A stretch of DNA of 13,644 nucleotides, taken from NCBI GenBank assembly GCA_900546825.1, contig UREE01000058.1, positions 1 through 13,644 of the forward strand, read 5' to 3'. Made by a program: the position numbers and the translations under genes. Below, in pieces: positions 1-6,729 of this stretch (position 1 is its first letter; each line of letters begins with the position of its first letter). Under the pieces are notes generated by a model, which saw only the letters and a list, made by a program, of their open reading frames with translations, had not been told where the DNA came from and did no database searches. This DNA comes from an uncultured Collinsella sp. Its GTDB lineage: Bacteria > Actinomycetota > Coriobacteriia > Coriobacteriales > Coriobacteriaceae.

Positions 1-40
1 CTGAGTCCTGAGTCTGTTGCAATGAAGATGAGAATCAAGG
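1..40 (+). repeat. Left arm of a perfect 40-bp terminal inverted repeat
   Basis: The first 40 bases are the exact reverse complement of 13590-13629; identity stops at position 41 (C here, G in the other arm). The arm starts at the window edge, so the repeat may extend further left. Both arms point inward the same way, as expected if the same end of a multicopy element adjoins both sides of this segment, if the segment can invert, or if assembly stopped at a shared repeat. Frame 1 is open through the arm to a stop at 106-108. Confidence 0.9.
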
Positions 41-174
41 CAAGGGGTTGCATCATCACGACGCCTTCATTTTGGGGTTTATCTCGCAGACCAGTAGGTA
101 TATCATAACGACGTTTGTTTATATTGCCCCGGCATCTGCGCTGGGCTTTAGGTCGAAACCGATAGGAGACACGT
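41..174 (+). promoter_or_regulatory. yebC leader with ribosome binding site
   Basis: This gene-free stretch leads into yebC. AGGAG at 164-168 sits 6 nt before the ATG and fixes the start. AT-rich runs (TATCAT near 102-107 and TATATT near 120-125) could be -10 boxes, but I find no convincing -35 partner, so no promoter is assigned. Confidence 0.4.
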
Positions 175-981
175 ATGTCCGGACACTCTAAGTGGGCCAC
201 AACCAAGCATCGTAAGGGCGCGCAGGACGCCAAGCGTTCCGCCCTCTTCTCCAAGTTGAGCCGCAACATCACCGTTGCTGCCCGTCTCGGCGGCGACCCG
301 CTGCCCGAGAACAACGCCAGCCTTGCTGCTGCTGTTGCCAAGGCCAAGGCTCAGTCCATGCCCAAGGACAAGATCAAGTCCGCTATCGACAAGGCCTTCG
401 GTTCGGGTGCCGACGCCGCCGTCTACGAGAACATCGTGTACGAGGGCTATGGCCCTGCCGGCGTTGCCGTCTACGTTGACTGCCTGACCGATAACCGCAA
501 CCGTACCGCCGCCGATGTCCGTTCCGCCTTCTCCCACGCTGGCGGCAACCTGGGCACCTCCGGCTCCGTCGCCTTCCAGTTTGAGCGTAAGGGCCAGATC
601 GTCGTCGCCAAGGAGATCCTGGACGAGAACGCCAAGAAGGAGATCATGATCGCCAACGGTGCTGCCGGTGACGAGGATGAGTTCATGATGGCCATCGCCG
701 AGGCCGGCGGCGAGGACTACGAGGACGCCGGCGAGGAATGGATCGTCTGGACCGCCGCCAATGACGTCATGGCTGTTTCCAAGGCGCTCGAGGAGCAGGG
801 CGTCCAGGTCAAGGGCTCCGAGACCACCATGGTCCCGACCACCCCGACCGAGGTCTCCGGCGCCGACGCCAAGAAGGTTCAGCGCCTCATCGACCGTCTC
901 GAGGAGCTCGACGACGTCCAGGATGTTTACAGCACCATGGACATGACTGACGAGGTCATCGCTGCCCTCGAGGAGGAGTAG
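175..981 (+). CDS. yebC: YebC/PmpR (TACO1) family protein
   Basis: The 268-residue protein opens with the family signature MSGHSKWATTKHRKGAQDAKR-like block (residues 1-20), followed by the conserved YENIVYEGYGPAGVA segment around 104-118 and the NRNRTAADVRSAF region. The family was long annotated as a DNA-binding transcriptional regulator (PmpR, YebC); more recent work on homologues, including mitochondrial TACO1, links it to translation through proline-rich stretches. Which role applies here cannot be read from sequence. It is somewhat longer than the usual 240-250 residues, with an acidic, Gly/Glu-rich segment around 155-190. The start is set by AGGAG 6 nt upstream. It appears monocistronic: a small GC hairpin lies at 986-1005 and a proper terminator at 1051-1092. 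The usual neighbour ruvC is not in the window. Confidence 0.93.
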   Translation: MSGHSKWATTKHRKGAQDAKRSALFSKLSRNITVAARLGGDPLPENNASLAAAVAKAKAQSMPKDKIKSAIDKAFGSGADAAVYENIVYEGYGPAGVAVYVDCLTDNRNRTAADVRSAFSHAGGNLGTSGSVAFQFERKGQIVVAKEILDENAKKEIMIANGAAGDEDEFMMAIAEAGGEDYEDAGEEWIVWTAANDVMAVSKALEEQGVQVKGSETTMVPTTPTEVSGADAKKVQRLIDRLEELDDVQDVYSTMDMTDEVIAALEEE

Positions 982-1050
982 CGCCTGCACGGGTTAAGCC
1001 GTGCATATCTGGGCATAATGAAACGAGCATGCAAGTCTCGTGGAATAGAT

Positions 1051-1092
1051 GAGCCGGATCCGCGTGCGTACAGCACCGGACCCGGCTCTTTT
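1051..1092 (+). terminator. Rho-independent terminator after yebC
   Basis: GAGCCGG (1051-1057) pairs with CCGGCTC (1082-1088) and TCCG (1059-1062) with CGGA (1077-1080), with one A-C mismatch between them; TTTT follows at 1089-1092. It lies upstream of the chosen AmaP start and argues against extending that gene leftwards. Confidence 0.8.
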
Positions 1093-1097
1093 ATAAT
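1092..1097 (+). promoter_or_regulatory. Candidate -10 box for the amaP operon
   Basis: A perfect TATAAT lies directly after the yebC terminator, about 50 nt before the amaP GTG. The bases about 17 nt upstream (TACAGC, 1069-1074) do not resemble a -35 box, so this is only a candidate. Confidence 0.3.
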
Positions 1098-1146
1098 GAT
1101 ACGAATCGTTTTGCATTCTGTGGACCGAAACCTGAAGGGAGCGCGC

Positions 1147-1692
1147 GTGCGCGTACTCAAACGAGCCCTAGCGATTGTGTATCTTGCCGCCGCCATCGTG
1201 GCGTTGGGCACGCTTGTCTGCCAGTTTTGGGGGCCATACACTTATCGCTTTATGCTGCTGATGCGCGATGCTGCGCCGCGTATCGTTGTTACGGCGTGCG
1301 GCGGTGTCGTGGCGCTCGGCGTGCTCGTGGGTTTCTTCCGCCTGATGTTTGCTCGTCGCGAGCCGTCCTGCGTGCATCCGGCGGGGGAGCGCAATATCGA
1401 GGTCACGCTCGCGGCCCTCTCCTCGTGTGCTCGCGCTGCGGCAGAGCGCGACGACCGTGTGATGATCGAGCATGTCGAGGCACGCGTGCAGGGTTCCGAC
1501 GAATCGCGCGTCCGTTTTAAGGTCGACGCCATCGCGCTCGATGATAAAGACGTCGCTTCCCTTGCCACCTCGATGCAGCAGCGCATCGAGAAGGCCTGCG
1601 ACACCATGCTCGGCACGCCGGGCACGACCGCGCGCGTCCGTTTTTTGCCGTCCAAGACTACCGTCCAGACCGTGGAGGTTTCCGGTGAGTGA
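1147..1692 (+). CDS. amaP: AmaP-like membrane anchor of the Asp23 operon
   Basis: The 181-residue protein has two N-terminal hydrophobic helices (about 8-28 and 46-68) and then a soluble domain (about 82-172) shaped like an Asp23/DUF322 fold. In Staphylococcus aureus, AmaP anchors Asp23 at the membrane; that role is inferred here from architecture and gene order. I chose GTG at 1147 because AAGGGAG (1135-1141) lies 5 nt upstream, and the longer frame from 1018 would run through the yebC terminator. The stop codon overlaps the next gene by 8 nt, implying translational coupling. Sequence conservation in this family is low, so the call rests on topology and neighbours as much as on motif. Confidence 0.75.
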   Translation: MRVLKRALAIVYLAAAIVALGTLVCQFWGPYTYRFMLLMRDAAPRIVVTACGGVVALGVLVGFFRLMFARREPSCVHPAGERNIEVTLAALSSCARAAAERDDRVMIEHVEARVQGSDESRVRFKVDAIALDDKDVASLATSMQQRIEKACDTMLGTPGTTARVRFLPSKTTVQTVEVSGE

Positions 1693-2062
1693 TACCAACC
1701 AAGACAAGACCGCCCGCACGCCGCGCTTGACGATCGATCAGAACGCTACGCCGGCAGGCGAGTCCGCCGACCCCAAGCCCGAGGCCGGCGAGCAGCACGA
1801 CAGCGCCGCCAACGACTTTGACGAGGCCATGGGTCTCATCAAGGGCACGGGTGCTGCCATCTGGAGCTACGCCGTACGCCATCCCAACACCACGCTCGGC
1901 GCCGTTGCTGGCTTTATCCTCGCCGTGCTGGTGCTTACGCTGGGCCTGTGGGATACGCTCGTCATCGCGTTTTTTGTGCTCATCGGTGCCGTGATTGGCC
2001 AGATTCGTGATGGCGAAAACGGCATCGTCAACTTCTTCGGGCGCCTGTTTAGCGGCCGTTAA
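1685..2062 (+). CDS. DUF2273 small membrane protein
   Basis: The 125-residue protein has a hydrophilic first half and two close hydrophobic helices (about 72-88 and 90-107) ending in GQIRDG (105-110). This matches DUF2273, the small membrane protein found between amaP and asp23 in Firmicutes; its function is unknown. GTG at 1685 is preceded by GGAGG (1674-1678) at 6-nt spacing, inside amaP. Family members are often only about 60-80 residues, so the N-terminal stretch of about 50 residues (rich in D, E, P and A) is an addition that could face the cytoplasm and contact partners (inference). Confidence 0.8.
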   Translation: MSDTNQDKTARTPRLTIDQNATPAGESADPKPEAGEQHDSAANDFDEAMGLIKGTGAAIWSYAVRHPNTTLGAVAGFILAVLVLTLGLWDTLVIAFFVLIGAVIGQIRDGENGIVNFFGRLFSGR

Positions 2063-2106
2063 TACGTATTCGACTGTCGCATCCGCGGCAGGCATAAGGA
2101 GGAACC

Positions 2107-2631
2107 ATGGCTTTTAACACGAAGGTCGATGTAGCCGATACCGAGCTCGAGCCGAACGAGGCCATCGCCGGTGCCGGGGACGTGACGCTCGAGGACGAGG
2201 CGCTCGTCGAGGCCGAGTCCGATGCGGACGAGGACAACGAGGAGATGGACGAGGAGGCGGACGAGTCCGAGGACTCGCTGACCTATTCCAACGGCGTGAT
2301 CGAGAAGATCGTCGCCATGGCCACCCGCGAGGTGCCGCACGTTTTGGGCATGAAGGGTAACCTTATGCACTTTGTGCAGGAACAGTTTGGTGCCGAGAAC
2401 CTGACCAAGGGCGTGACGGTCGAGGTCACCGACGACAACCGCGTGGTTGTCAACATCTCGGTCATCATCGAGTACGGTGCCTATGCGCCCGCAATTTTCG
2501 ACGATGTCAAGGCGCGCGTCACCGAGCGCTTGGCTGCAATGACCGGCCTTGAGGTGGCAGGCGTCAACCTGCGCATCGAGGACGTCATCACCCCCGAGGA
2601 GTACGAGCACCGCACCAACCAGCACGAGTAA
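2107..2631 (+). CDS. Asp23/Gls24 family envelope stress protein
   Basis: The 174-residue protein has a C-terminal Asp23 (DUF322) domain from about residue 58: the YSNGVIEKIVAMATREVPHV segment, then VTVEVTDDNRVVVNISVIIEYG and the VAGVNLRIEDV strand. In staphylococci Asp23 is an abundant membrane-associated protein linked to cell-envelope stress, held there by AmaP. Residues 29-57 are extremely acidic (18 of 29 are Asp or Glu), which is not typical of the core family. The start has AAGGAGG (2096-2102) 4 nt upstream. It is the last gene of the three-gene operon, 44 nt after the DUF2273 gene, and ends in the terminator at 2685-2726. Confidence 0.88.
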   Translation: MAFNTKVDVADTELEPNEAIAGAGDVTLEDEALVEAESDADEDNEEMDEEADESEDSLTYSNGVIEKIVAMATREVPHVLGMKGNLMHFVQEQFGAENLTKGVTVEVTDDNRVVVNISVIIEYGAYAPAIFDDVKARVTERLAAMTGLEVAGVNLRIEDVITPEEYEHRTNQHE

Positions 2632-2684
2632 CCTTCCAAAAAGGGACAGGTTTATTTTGGCAGGTTTTATCTGCGGAAATACTA

Positions 2685-2726
2685 AACGGTCGGCCGCACG
2701 GATGCATGTGCGGCCGACCGTTATTT
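2685..2726 (+). terminator. Strong stem-loop terminator after the asp23 operon
   Basis: There is a perfect 15-bp stem: 2685-2699 pairs with 2708-2722 around an 8-nt loop, followed by ATTT. It closes the amaP-DUF2273-asp23 operon. Confidence 0.85.
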
Positions 2727-2767
2727 GTATGCCCCCGATGCAGGCATACCGCTCATCTAACTAAGGG

Positions 2768-2795
2768 TTGCAATCGCTGCGTTCCGCGTTACCCT
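2768..2795 (+). promoter_or_regulatory. Weak candidate promoter for the YitT-family gene
   Basis: TTGCAA (2768-2773) and TACCCT (2790-2795) are 16 nt apart, upstream of the YitT gene. The -10 match is poor. Confidence 0.25.
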
Positions 2796-2838
2796 AATGG
2801 GCGCATTGTTTCCACATTGCTAACGAGGGGTTGCCGTA

Positions 2839-3861
2839 ATGGCCGACGAACACGAAACAGAAAGCAACGCATGGGCGATTGAGGCGGCCGCGGCAGAGGC
2901 GGCATCGCGTGCTGCTGAGGAGGCGCATCGTCCTCCCGTGGTGCCGATGGAGTGCGTTGTCGATCGTGATGTTATCGAGCGTGGCGAGCGTGCCGGCCAA
3001 AAGCGCAGCCAGGAGCCAGGCTTCCCACGCTTTTTCGCCGAGCTCAACCTGGGCCTGATTCTCACGGCGTTCGCCATCGTGGCCTTTAAAACTCCCAACC
3101 ACTTTGCCTTTGGCGGCACCTCGGGCGTGTCGGTTATTCTGTCCACGCTGTTTCCGACCCTGCCCGTCGGTGTCTTTATGTGGATCATCAACGCGGTCCT
3201 GGTCGTCTTGGGCTTCATCTTCTTGGACCGCAAGGCGATTCTTTGGAGCGTCTTTGCCTCGTTTGCGCTTTCTGCCTATGTCTCGCTGTTTGAGCTCTTC
3301 ATTCCGACCGATGTCTCGATGACGGGCGATATGTGGCTCGACCTGTGTTTTGCCGTGATCCTGCCGGCCCTCGGCAGTGCCATCGTCTTCGATATTGGCG
3401 CCTCCACGGGTGGCACCGATATCCTCGCCATGATCCTCAAGCGTCGCACGACGCTCGAGATTGGCCGCGCGCTGCTGTTGGTCGATATCGGCATCGTGAC
3501 CATCGCGGCGTTCTTGTACGGCCCGCGCGTCGGTTTGTACTGCGTGCTCGGACTGTTTGCCAAGACGCTCGTGGTCGATAAGGCTATCGAGGGCATTCAC
3601 CTGCGCAAGGTCTGTACGATTATTTGCGCCGAACCGCTCAAAGTCGAGGAGTTTATCGTCAAGCGTCTCAACCGCACGGCAACGATCAGCCGTGGCTACG
3701 GCGCCTTCTCGGGCAAATGCGTTACGGTGATCATGAGTGTGCTGAGCCGTCGCGAGGCCGTGCAGCTGCGTCGCTATGTCCGCGAGATCGACCCGGGCTC
3801 GTTCATCACGATCGTCGACAGTTCCGAGATTGTCGGTAAGGGCTTCCGCGGTACGAATTAG
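2839..3861 (+). CDS. YitT family membrane protein with DUF2179 domain
   Basis: The 340-residue protein has an Ala/Glu-rich cytoplasmic N-terminus of about 65 residues. A hydrophobic region follows with helices around 68-85, 93-108, 112-129, 134-153, 166-186 and 211-230, then a C-terminal DUF2179 domain (about 255-337) containing the RGYGAFSGK segment and a closing VGKGF. The GASTGGTDILAMIL motif (187-200) is characteristic of YitT/DUF161 proteins. Their transported substrate is not known, so none is assigned. The start is supported by GAGGGG (2825-2830), 8 nt upstream. It stands alone between the asp23 terminator and the next transcription unit. The long N-terminal extension is absent from the classic Bacillus YitT. 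Confidence 0.88.
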   Translation: MADEHETESNAWAIEAAAAEAASRAAEEAHRPPVVPMECVVDRDVIERGERAGQKRSQEPGFPRFFAELNLGLILTAFAIVAFKTPNHFAFGGTSGVSVILSTLFPTLPVGVFMWIINAVLVVLGFIFLDRKAILWSVFASFALSAYVSLFELFIPTDVSMTGDMWLDLCFAVILPALGSAIVFDIGASTGGTDILAMILKRRTTLEIGRALLLVDIGIVTIAAFLYGPRVGLYCVLGLFAKTLVVDKAIEGIHLRKVCTIICAEPLKVEEFIVKRLNRTATISRGYGAFSGKCVTVIMSVLSRREAVQLRRYVREIDPGSFITIVDSSEIVGKGFRGTN

Positions 3862-3866
3862 TGAGC

Positions 3867-3898
3867 GGGTCTCTTTGAGCAGCTGCGACAGACCCTTT
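3867..3898 (+). terminator. Weak terminator candidate after the YitT gene
   Basis: GGGTCT (3867-3872) can pair with AGACCC (3890-3895) over a 17-nt loop, followed by TTT. The short stem and T-run make it marginal. Confidence 0.35.
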
Positions 3899-3910
3899 AC
3901 ATTGCAAGAT

Positions 3911-3949
3911 GCGCATTTGGGCGCATTTGTCCCCATGTTGGGCGATAAT
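3911..3949 (+). promoter_or_regulatory. Tandem 10-bp repeat and -10 candidate before the zinc-ribbon DUF4013-like gene
   Basis: GCGCATTTGG (3911-3920) is followed at once by GCGCATTTGT (3921-3930), one helical turn apart. GATAAT (3944-3949) is a good -10 candidate, but no clear -35 box stands 16-18 nt before it. The repeat may be an operator, or may take the place of a -35. Confidence 0.35.
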
Positions 3950-4007
3950 GATGCAAAACATTGGTTCCGATTTGAGGATTGGCTCAAGATACGAAGGGAT
4001 GATTTTG

Positions 4008-5333
4008 ATGTTCTGTTCGCAGTGTGGCGCCCCCATGGGCGACAACGATAAATTCTGCGGCGTGTGCGGTGCTCCCAATATCGCGGCCCCTCGGGCTGCT
4101 GCCTCTGCTTCGCAGCCCCAATTTCAGCCCCAGCCGTTCGTTGCGCCCCAGCCGGTCATGAACGTGCCCAAGGGCTGCATGACACAGGCTTTCAACGACA
4201 TGATTAAGGTTCCCGGCGCTCTGGTTCGCGTGTGCCAGATCGCCTTTTTGCCGGCGCTCATCTGCGTCGTGTCGGTGCTGGTGCTGTTCATCCCCGTTAC
4301 CGGTGGCATTGCAGCGGCCATTGGCTTTTTGCTCGCTTACGTGGCAAGCGTGTGCGGTGCCGGCTTTGCTATCGAGTGGGGTCGTGACCTGTCGCTCAAG
4401 GATGATGACGGTATGGAGCGTCCGCTGCTGCGCTCGACCTCGTTTGGACTAGGCATCTTCTCGTCTGTCATTACGGGTGTGCTCGAGTTCATCGCCGCTA
4501 TCCCGGTGATTGGCGGGGTGCTCTCGGTGATTGAGAGCACCGTGATCGGTGCTGTCGGTTCGTATTATTTCTATGGTTCGAGCGGTCTTGAGAGCACCCT
4601 CATCGCCTCGATGGGGTGGCTCGTCTTTGCCCTGTTCGTCTCGTTTGTGCTGGGCATCTTCTTTAGGATGTTTGGCGATGCCGCTGTGATGCACTTTGCG
4701 GTCGCCGGCCGCATGGAGAGCGCGTTTTCGCTCAAGAGGGTTTGGAAGCCCTACAAGGCCAATTTGGGCAAGTTGTTCTGCGCCTCGATTCTTCCCGAGG
4801 TTTTGACGGGCATTGTTTCGAATATCATCATGGGGGTCTTCACCGTCATCTTTGGCTCCTTTGCAGCCCTTGGTCTCAGCAGCTATGGCTATTACGGCTA
4901 TTACTCTCCTTCGGGCCTCGAGGCGATTTTTAGGGGCGGCGGCATCACGCTCATCTTGTTCCTGATGATTATTGCCTTTGTCTCGGTGTTTTTCATTGTG
5001 TTTGGCAAGATGCTCAAGTATCGCGCCGTTGGCTATTGGGCGGCACGTCATGCCAGTGAGTGGGCCGACGAGGATTCCGACGATGTCCTGACGTTTGTGC
5101 TTCCGGGCGAGAAGAAGCCTGCTCCTGCGGGATTCAATCCCACGGCCGCCACTGGTACTGCTTCTACGCCTGCGCCCGCGCCTGCCCCGGTCCCCGCAAC
5201 CGAGCCCGCCCCGGCGCCCGCCCCGGCACCGGCGCCCGAGGCGACGCCTGCAGAACCCGATTGGAATGCCGTCGCCACGCCGGCTGATGAGTCGGGCGAT
5301 AATCCTGCTGCCGAAAACAATCAAACCGAATAG
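4008..5333 (+). CDS. Zinc-ribbon multi-pass membrane protein, DUF4013-like
   Basis: The 441-residue protein starts with a zinc ribbon (C3, C6, C17, C20 in MFCSQCG...KFCGVCG), then a Gln/Pro-rich linker (25-55). A membrane domain spans about 66-345 with roughly six hydrophobic stretches (near 78-98, 100-122, 147-190, 200-220, 265-290, 312-334). The WGRDLSLKDDDGMERP segment (124-139) between helices and the later MHFAVAGRMESAF resemble DUF4013 proteins. The tail (371-441) is rich in Ala-Pro repeats and ends acidic. No function is known for this family. ATG at 4008 was chosen because AAGGGA (3994-3999) is 8 nt upstream and it places the ribbon at the very N-terminus; the longer frame from 3909 would read through the promoter region. 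It appears monocistronic, ending at the 5341-5377 terminator. Confidence 0.8.
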   Translation: MFCSQCGAPMGDNDKFCGVCGAPNIAAPRAAASASQPQFQPQPFVAPQPVMNVPKGCMTQAFNDMIKVPGALVRVCQIAFLPALICVVSVLVLFIPVTGGIAAAIGFLLAYVASVCGAGFAIEWGRDLSLKDDDGMERPLLRSTSFGLGIFSSVITGVLEFIAAIPVIGGVLSVIESTVIGAVGSYYFYGSSGLESTLIASMGWLVFALFVSFVLGIFFRMFGDAAVMHFAVAGRMESAFSLKRVWKPYKANLGKLFCASILPEVLTGIVSNIIMGVFTVIFGSFAALGLSSYGYYGYYSPSGLEAIFRGGGITLILFLMIIAFVSVFFIVFGKMLKYRAVGYWAARHASEWADEDSDDVLTFVLPGEKKPAPAGFNPTAATGTASTPAPAPAPVPATEPAPAPAPAPAPEATPAEPDWNAVATPADESGDNPAAENNQTE

Positions 5334-5340
5334 TCGGTCG

Positions 5341-5377
5341 AGGCGCCCTGGGCAACTGAACCCGGGGTGCCTTTTCT
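5341..5377 (+). terminator. Terminator after the DUF4013-like gene
   Basis: 5341-5352 pairs with 5361-5372 as a 12-bp stem containing two G-U pairs, with an 8-nt loop, followed by TTTCT. Confidence 0.85.
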
Positions 5378-5430
5378 ACGGCGAAAGCAAGAAAATGCCT
5401 GGAAAACGGTTGCGGCAATATTTCTCGGAA

Positions 5431-5451
5431 ATTGATCAATGTTGCGCAACA
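5431..5451. promoter_or_regulatory. Two adjoining palindromes upstream of the DUF4234 gene
   Basis: ATTGATCAAT (5431-5440) and TGTTGCGCAACA (5440-5451) are both perfect palindromes and share one base. They lie about 76 nt before the start codon, where an operator would be expected. No regulator is identified. Confidence 0.35.
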
Positions 5452-5492
5452 ACGTCGCCGCTATTGTTGAGAGCATAGACGTGTAAGGTTTG

Positions 5493-5509
5493 AAGGCGTG
5501 CGACGCCTT
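5493..5509 (+). promoter_or_regulatory. Leader hairpin and ribosome binding site before the DUF4234 gene
   Basis: AAGGCG and CGCCTT form a 6-bp stem with loop TGCGA, ending 5 nt before AAGGAG (5515-5520), the binding site for the ATG at 5527. No U-tract follows, so it is not a terminator. Confidence 0.35.
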
Positions 5510-5526
5510 AGGAAAAGGAGAAGCTG

Positions 5527-6135
5527 ATGTTCTGTCCCACTTGCGGTTCTCCCATTTCGGATGATGCCAAATTCTGCCCTGTTTGCGGATCCGCCGTCGG
5601 TGCCGCTTCTGCCGCTGCGGCCCCGCAGCCCCAGCCCGCTCCGGCCCAGACTATTCAGCCCGCGTCCCAGCCTCAGCAGCAGTACACCGGTCAGTACGCC
5701 CAACAGTCCGCATCTGCTCCGATGGGCTATGGCCCCGTTAAGGCTGACCGCAGCCTGATCGGCTGGCTGCTGCTCTCTCTTGTGACCTGCGGTATCTATT
5801 CGTTCTACTTCCTGTATTGCTTGGCCCGCGACATCAATGTCATGTGCCAGGACGACGGCGATTCCACGCCGGGTCTGGCGGCATTCATTCTGCTGTCGTT
5901 TGTGACCTGCGGCTTCTACGCGTACTACTGGTATTACAAGATTGGCAACCGCCTGCAGGCCAACGCTCCTCGCTACGGCCTGGTGTTCCAGGAAAACGGC
6001 ACCACCGTTCTTCTGTGGCAGATCATCGGCGTGCTGCTGTGCGGTCTTGGCCCCATCTTTGCCATGAACATCATCATCAATAATACCAATGCCATGGCAA
6101 CGGCTTACAACATCCGTCTTGGCGCTCATGCCTAA
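5527..6135 (+). CDS. Zinc-ribbon DUF4234 membrane protein
   Basis: The 202-residue protein carries an N-terminal zinc ribbon (C3, C6, C17, C20: MFCPTCG...KFCPVCG) and a Gln/Pro/Ala linker (26-70). A DUF4234 membrane domain follows with two similar helix units: LLLSLVTCGIYSFYFLYCLARD (about 81-102) and ILLSFVTCGFYAYYWYYKIG (121-140), then a third helix (162-184) and the INNTNAMATAYN end. The repeated VTCG(I/F)Y motif is the hallmark of DUF4234. Molecular function is unknown. AAGGAG at 5515-5520 sits 6 nt before the ATG. It overlaps the DUF2752 gene by 8 nt, so the two are probably co-translated. Confidence 0.88.
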   Translation: MFCPTCGSPISDDAKFCPVCGSAVGAASAAAAPQPQPAPAQTIQPASQPQQQYTGQYAQQSASAPMGYGPVKADRSLIGWLLLSLVTCGIYSFYFLYCLARDINVMCQDDGDSTPGLAAFILLSFVTCGFYAYYWYYKIGNRLQANAPRYGLVFQENGTTVLLWQIIGVLLCGLGPIFAMNIIINNTNAMATAYNIRLGAHA

Positions 6136-6625
6136 CAATAAAGGCGGCGTGAACAGCTCCCAGGGACATAAGGGCACGGCGGAGCTCCTTCGCCGCGCCC
6201 TTTCTTGCACCGGCGCGCTCCTTGTCGCCTGGCTCGCGCTTTATTTGCTCGACATCGGCTGCATCTTTCGATTGATGACGGGCATTCCCTGTCCGGGATG
6301 CGGCATGACGAGGGCGTGGCTGGCAGCGCTGCGTCTCGATTTTGCAGCGGCGTTCGCCTATCATCCGCTGTTTTGGATGGTGCCGATTGCGTTTGTGCTC
6401 GCGTTCGTGCGCGAGGAGGGGGTATCGAGCAAGCTAAAGCGCGGTATCGACATTGCGGTCACCGTGTTGTGCGTGCTGGTCATCGCCGTATGGATCGTGC
6501 GCCTTATCAACCCGGCAGACGCGGGCCTGCTCTTTGGTGGTCACGTCCCTGTCGGAGTTCCCGTCGACATCATCCACCTCGAACAACCGCGATGGCTTGC
6601 CTTCCTAAGCGCTTGCCTGTCGTGA
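6128..6625 (+). CDS. DUF2752 membrane protein
   Basis: The 165-residue protein has a hydrophobic helix (about 27-46), then the DUF2752 signature TGIPCPGCGMTRA (51-63). Next come an FAYHPLFW segment (76-83) and two further helices (84-96 and 108-127). The CPxCGxTRA motif could bind metal or be redox-active, but no role has been established for the family. ATG at 6128 gives an 8-nt overlap with the DUF4234 gene and suggests coupling, although no Shine-Dalgarno sequence is visible before it. GTG at 6149, with AAAGG at 6140-6144, is an alternative start giving 158 residues. A strong terminator follows at 6658-6700. Confidence 0.85.
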   Translation: MPNNKGGVNSSQGHKGTAELLRRALSCTGALLVAWLALYLLDIGCIFRLMTGIPCPGCGMTRAWLAALRLDFAAAFAYHPLFWMVPIAFVLAFVREEGVSSKLKRGIDIAVTVLCVLVIAVWIVRLINPADAGLLFGGHVPVGVPVDIIHLEQPRWLAFLSACLS

Positions 6626-6657
6626 CGGGGGATGAGCTAAAAAAGCTACCGGCACAT

Positions 6658-6700
6658 AAGCGGGGGCGAACGCCGAGGTAGCGTCCGCCCCCGCTTTGTT
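6658..6700. terminator. Terminator between the convergent DUF2752 and M20 genes
   Basis: 6658-6673 pairs with 6681-6696 (15 of 16 positions, one A-C mismatch) around a 7-nt loop, followed by TGTTAT. On the minus strand a six-T run lies a little past the stem, so it may stop transcription from both sides. Confidence 0.85.
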
Positions 6701-6729
6701 ATAGCCGGATGGCTGTGGGCGCGCGACGA

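Noticed and set aside
148..990. 280-codon open frame on the minus strand opposite yebC
   Set aside because: It is a shadow of a GC-rich gene: low-complexity Leu/Gly/Val/Asp sequence, no family resemblance, and yebC is certain on the other strand.
1018..1146. N-terminal extension of the AmaP-like protein
   Set aside because: It would translate through the yebC terminator and lacks a ribosome binding site; GTG at 1147 has a strong one.
5161..5251. Ala-Pro codon repeat as a DNA repeat array
   Set aside because: It is in frame within the DUF4013-like protein tail and encodes a Pro/Ala linker; not an independent element.
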